Shown: positions 5,500 through 8,608 of the stretch, piece after piece
How the letters are laid out: the number at the start of each line of letters is the position of its first letter
How positions within the stretch are numbered: position 1 is the first letter of the stretch
Source: Flavobacterium psychrophilum
Lineage (GTDB): Bacteria > Bacteroidota > Bacteroidia > Flavobacteriales > Flavobacteriaceae
DNA length: 8,608 nt
NCBI GenBank assembly: GCA_022730285.1
Contig: DZCQ01000009.1
Span: 66,194-74,801 of the forward strand
Direction: 5' to 3'
Notes under the pieces: generated by a model
Database searches by the model: none
What the model was told of the DNA's origin: nothing
Seen by the model: only the letters and a program-made list of their open reading frames with translations
Translations under genes and position numbers: made by a program

Positions 5500-7803
5500 A
5501 TGGCACAAAAAATAAACACCAAAAAACCAGATTTCTCTATTTACATAAAAAAGTTTTGGAAATATTTTTTCACAGCTTTTGGAGGCGTTTTGTTATTTTT
5601 TCTATTCGCATCATGGGGACTATTCGGTTCTATGCCTTCTTTCTCGGAATTAGAAAATCCAGAATCCAATCTAGCTACCGAAATTATTTCTTCTGATGGA
5701 GTAACCTTAGGGAAATTTTTTAATGAAAACAGAACTCCCATAAAATATTCAGATTTACCAAAACCATTGGTAAATGCTTTAATAGCAACCGAAGACGAAC
5801 GTTTTAGAGAACATTCAGGGATAGATGGAAGAGGAACGTTAAGGGCAGTTTTAAGCCTAGGAACAAATGGCGGAGCTAGTACTTTAACACAACAATTAGC
5901 AAAACTTTTGTTCCACGGAGAAGGTTCTAAATTTTTGCCATTTAGAATTGTTCAAAAAATAAAAGAGTGGATTATTGCCATTCGATTAGAAAGACAATAC
6001 ACTAAAGATGAGATAGTTGCAATGTATCTTAATAAAGCCGATTTTATTAATACTGCAGTGGGTATAAGATCTGCGGCGAAAGTTTACTTTGCTAAAGAAC
6101 CTAAAGATTTAACAATAGACGAAGCTGCAATGCTTATAGGAATGCTTAAAAACCCATCACTTTTTAATCCATTGAGAAGAGAAGAAAAGGTAAAGGAACG
6201 TAGAAATGTTGTTCTGAAACAAATGAAAAAAAATGGATTTCTAACAGAATCTGAAAAAGAAAATTATCAAAAAAGACCAATTAAATTAACCTTTTCACCA
6301 GAAAAATACAACGAAGGTTCCGCTACTTACTTTCGGGAATATTTAAGGGAATACATGAAAAAATGGGTTAAAGAGAATAAAAAAGAAGACGGATCGGATT
6401 ATAATATTTATTCTGATGGGCTAAAAATATATACCACCATAGATTCTAGAATGCAACTATTTGCAGAAGAATCTGTGAAAGAGCACTTAGCAAACTTGCA
6501 AAAGGAATTTACCATCGAATCCAAACAAAACAAAACTGCTCCTTTCGTCAAAATTACCAAAGCAGAAATAGACAAACTCATGATGAGATCTATGAAAAAT
6601 AGCGAAAGATGGCGAATTATGGAAGAACAAGGAAAAAGTGAAGACGAAATTATAAAATCATTTAGTGTAAAAACAAAAATGACCGTTTTTACTTGGAAAG
6701 GAGATAAAGATACCATTTTCACACCAATGGACTCTATTCGCTACTACAAAACTTTCTTGCAACCAGGGATGATGTCTATGGAGCCACAAACAGGAGCCGT
6801 AAGAGTATGGGTAGGAGGGATAGACTATCGTTATTTTCAATACGACCATGTTGGTTTAGGTGCAAGGCAAGTAGGTTCTACCTTTAAACCATTTGTATAT
6901 GCAACTGCAATAGAGCAATTAGGAATGTCTCCTTGTGACACAATAATAGATGGGCCTGTTTTAATTCCAAAAGGCAGACATAATGTTACAAAAGACTGGT
7001 ATCCTAGAAATTCTGACGGACATTACAGAGGGATGGTTACTTTAAAAACAGCACTTGCAAATTCTATTAATACCATTTCGGCAAAGTTAATAGATCGTAC
7101 AGGTCCAGATGCTGTAATAAACCTAGTAAGAAAGTTAGGTGTAAACACGCCAATTCCTTCGCAACCATCAATAGCATTAGGAGCAGTAGATATTACCGTA
7201 ATGGATATGGTAGCTGCATATAGCACTTTTGCCAACCAAGGAATTTATATAAAACCACAAATAATTACTAAAATTGAAGATAAAAACGCAAATGTTATTT
7301 ACGAACCAAAATTAGAATCTCGAGATGTGCTTAGCAAAGATGTTGCTTATGCTGTAATTAAACTGCTCGAAGGAGTAACCGAGTCTGGTTCTGGTGCACG
7401 CTTACGCTACGGTGGTGGCGGATTTATTCAGTACCAATACACATTTACCAATGCAATTGCTGGAAAAACAGGAACTTCGCAAAATAATAGTGATGGTTGG
7501 TTTATAGGAATGGTTCCAAATTTAGCCACGGGTATTTGGATAGGAAACGAAGATCGTTCTGCACACTTCCGAAGCACCTCTCGTGGACAAGGAGCAACAA
7601 TGGCATTACCAATTTGGGGATTATTTATGCAAAAATGTTACAAAGACCAGAGTTTAAACATTTCTAAATCTCCATTCGAACGACCTAAAGATATCTCTAT
7701 AAAAGTAGATTGTGCACCAAGAAGAGTAGCAAGAGATACAACTGTTAAAGATTCGACCGCAGTAAAACCAGAAGAACAAAATACAGACGAGTTTGGGCTA
7801 TAA
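5500..7803 (+). CDS. Class A penicillin-binding protein 1A (bifunctional transglycosylase/transpeptidase)
   Basis: This 767-residue bifunctional peptidoglycan synthase polymerises lipid II into glycan strands and cross-links them, acting in the periplasm from an inner-membrane anchor. A short cytoplasmic N-terminus is followed by one membrane segment (about 19-43). The GT51 glycosyltransferase domain shows ATEDERFREHSG with catalytic E98, then GGASTLTQQLAK and RLERQYTKDEI with E164. A charged linker (about 290-430) leads to the transpeptidase domain, which has all three penicillin-binding motifs: STFK (nucleophile S460, K463), SIN (S522-N524) and KTGT (from K656). The C-terminal tail is short and charged. 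Length and motifs are normal for Bacteroidetes PBP1A, and nothing suggests inactivation. It follows gldH by 2 bp, so the two are almost certainly co-transcribed. Names in use are mrcA, ponA and pbp1A, and I cannot decide between them. Confidence 0.95.
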   Translation: MAQKINTKKPDFSIYIKKFWKYFFTAFGGVLLFFLFASWGLFGSMPSFSELENPESNLATEIISSDGVTLGKFFNENRTPIKYSDLPKPLVNALIATEDERFREHSGIDGRGTLRAVLSLGTNGGASTLTQQLAKLLFHGEGSKFLPFRIVQKIKEWIIAIRLERQYTKDEIVAMYLNKADFINTAVGIRSAAKVYFAKEPKDLTIDEAAMLIGMLKNPSLFNPLRREEKVKERRNVVLKQMKKNGFLTESEKENYQKRPIKLTFSPEKYNEGSATYFREYLREYMKKWVKENKKEDGSDYNIYSDGLKIYTTIDSRMQLFAEESVKEHLANLQKEFTIESKQNKTAPFVKITKAEIDKLMMRSMKNSERWRIMEEQGKSEDEIIKSFSVKTKMTVFTWKGDKDTIFTPMDSIRYYKTFLQPGMMSMEPQTGAVRVWVGGIDYRYFQYDHVGLGARQVGSTFKPFVYATAIEQLGMSPCDTIIDGPVLIPKGRHNVTKDWYPRNSDGHYRGMVTLKTALANSINTISAKLIDRTGPDAVINLVRKLGVNTPIPSQPSIALGAVDITVMDMVAAYSTFANQGIYIKPQIITKIEDKNANVIYEPKLESRDVLSKDVAYAVIKLLEGVTESGSGARLRYGGGGFIQYQYTFTNAIAGKTGTSQNNSDGWFIGMVPNLATGIWIGNEDRSAHFRSTSRGQGATMALPIWGLFMQKCYKDQSLNISKSPFERPKDISIKVDCAPRRVARDTTVKDSTAVKPEEQNTDEFGL

Positions 7804-7868
7804 TTTTTTTTGAAATCTATTTAAAAATCTAATCGAATGGCAGATTCAAGTTATTAAAATTTAGTACT

Positions 7869-8567
7869 ATGATTAATAAAAAAGTTGCCAATGTGCAAGA
7901 AGCTTTAAAGGATATTACCAATGGACAAACCATTATGTTAGGCGGATTCGGGCTTTGTGGCATTCCAGAAAATAGCATTGCAGAGTTAGTAGATAAAAAC
8001 ATCAATCAATTAACGTGTATTTCTAACAATGCAGGAGTAGATAATTTTGGGTTAGGATTACTTTTACAAAAAAGACAAATCAAAAAAATGATTTCATCTT
8101 ATGTGGGGGAAAATGCCGAATTTGAACGACAAATGCTTTCAGGAGAGTTAGAAGTAGAACTAACCCCACAAGGTACACTTGCCGAAAAATGTAGAGCTGC
8201 ACAAGCCGGAATTCCTGCCTTTTTTACTCCAGCTGGTTACGGAACAGAGGTTGCTATTGGAAAAGAAGTTAGAGAATTTAACGGGAAAATGCATATTCTT
8301 GAGCATGCCTATAAAGCGGATTTCTCTATCGTAAAAGCATGGAAAGGTGATGAAGCAGGGAATTTGATATTTAAAGGAACCGCACGAAATTTTAATGCCC
8401 CTATGGCAGGTGCTGCAAAAATAACTATTGCAGAAGTAGAAGAACTACTACCAGCAGGAAGTCTAGACCCTAATCAAATTCATATACCAGGAATACTTGT
8501 ACAACGCATTTTTAAAGGGGAAAAATTCGAGAAAAGGATTGAGCAACGCACTGTTAGAAGCAAATAG
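7869..8567 (+). CDS. scoA: 3-oxoacid CoA-transferase, alpha subunit (subunit A)
   Basis: The 232-residue protein is the alpha subunit that pairs with the beta subunit encoded at the left end of the window. The class I CoA-transferase signature [16 protein letters not shown] lies at about residues 18-33 and fits the family pattern position by position. Other family segments are [29 protein letters not shown] and [10 protein letters not shown]. It has no catalytic glutamate of its own; in this family that residue is on the beta subunit. The gene is 65 bp after PBP1A on the same strand. I see no terminator or convincing promoter in that gap, so read-through from the cluster is likely. Usually the two subunit genes are adjacent, but the 32 bp after the scoA stop lead to an ATG followed by KN, unlike the [10 protein letters not shown] start of the scoB found here. 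Substrate is not certain. Confidence 0.95.
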   Translation: MINKKVANVQEALKDITNGQTIMLGGFGLCGIPENSIAELVDKNINQLTCISNNAGVDNFGLGLLLQKRQIKKMISSYVGENAEFERQMLSGELEVELTPQGTLAEKCRAAQAGIPAFFTPAGYGTEVAIGKEVREFNGKMHILEHAYKADFSIVKAWKGDEAGNLIFKGTARNFNAPMAGAAKITIAEVEELLPAGSLDPNQIHIPGILVQRIFKGEKFEKRIEQRTVRSK

Positions 8568-8599
8568 TTATTACAATATAGATACTAAAATAAATTAAA

Positions 8600-8608
8600 A
8601 TGAAAAAT
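8600..8608 (+). CDS. Possible start of the next gene, cut by the window edge
   Basis: An ATG at 8600 is followed by AAA AAT up to the end of the window (MKN). It lies 32 bp after the scoA stop in an A-rich leader typical of start sites here. With three codons visible, neither the gene nor its product can be confirmed. The beginning does not match that of the scoB found at the left end. Confidence 0.3.

Noticed and set aside
7804..7868. Possible promoter or terminator between PBP1A and scoA
   Set aside because: TTTTG at 7808-7812 has no acceptable TAnnTTTG partner at the right distance, and no stem longer than about 4 bp (GAAT/ATTC) is present.
3696..8581. CAATATAG shared at 3696-3703 and 8574-8581, both shortly before a start codon, considered as an inversion or insertion scar
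   Set aside because: It is only 8 AT-rich bases in direct rather than inverted orientation, with no extended similarity, so it is compatible with chance.
1..8608. Mobile element, CRISPR array, toxin-antitoxin or defence system
   Set aside because: No transposase, integrase, regularly spaced repeats, tRNA or matching small gene pair is visible. All large genes are recognised housekeeping, secretion or envelope functions.

Overview
The window is AT-rich and looks like chromosomal DNA of a Bacteroidetes bacterium, most likely a member of the Flavobacteriaceae. The evidence is a gliding-motility lipoprotein (GldH), a secreted protease ending in a type IX secretion (T9SS) sorting domain, a Bacteroidetes-style RicT with a cysteine-rich N-terminus, start codons preceded by A/T-rich leaders rather than Shine-Dalgarno sites, and promoter-like TTG / TAnnTTTG elements. 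I see no phage, transposase, CRISPR, tRNA or rRNA.

Layout. On the minus strand at the left are scoB (CoA-transferase beta subunit, 8-661) and a large secreted reprolysin-like metalloprotease (784-3423), separated by a hairpin terminator and a probable scoB promoter. A divergent intergenic region of about 300 bp (3424-3720) follows. It holds two promoter-like sites pointing outward, a strong hairpin (3585-3630), a doubtful 30-codon ORF and a short direct repeat. On the plus strand comes a tight cluster: ricT (3721-5022), gldH (4997-5497, overlapping ricT by 26 bp), a class A penicillin-binding protein (5500-7803, 2 bp after gldH), and then scoA (CoA-transferase alpha subunit, 7869-8567). A start codon at 8600 may open the next gene.

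How the genes relate. ricT-gldH-PBP1A looks like one translationally coupled unit joining an RNA-processing or regulatory factor, a gliding lipoprotein and a peptidoglycan synthase. The protease is a predicted cargo of the T9SS, the secretion system tied to gliding in this phylum. ScoA and ScoB should form one enzyme that activates 3-oxoacids with CoA from succinyl-CoA or a similar donor. They are encoded at opposite ends of the window and transcribed away from each other, with all the other genes between them. Inverting the ricT-to-scoA block on paper puts every gene on one strand in the order ricT, gldH, PBP1A, scoA, protease, scoB, so a past inversion or insertion is a reasonable hypothesis.

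There is no clear undescribed multi-gene system here. The least explained material is the divergent intergenic region with its strong hairpin and possible alternative pairing, together with the split CoA-transferase.
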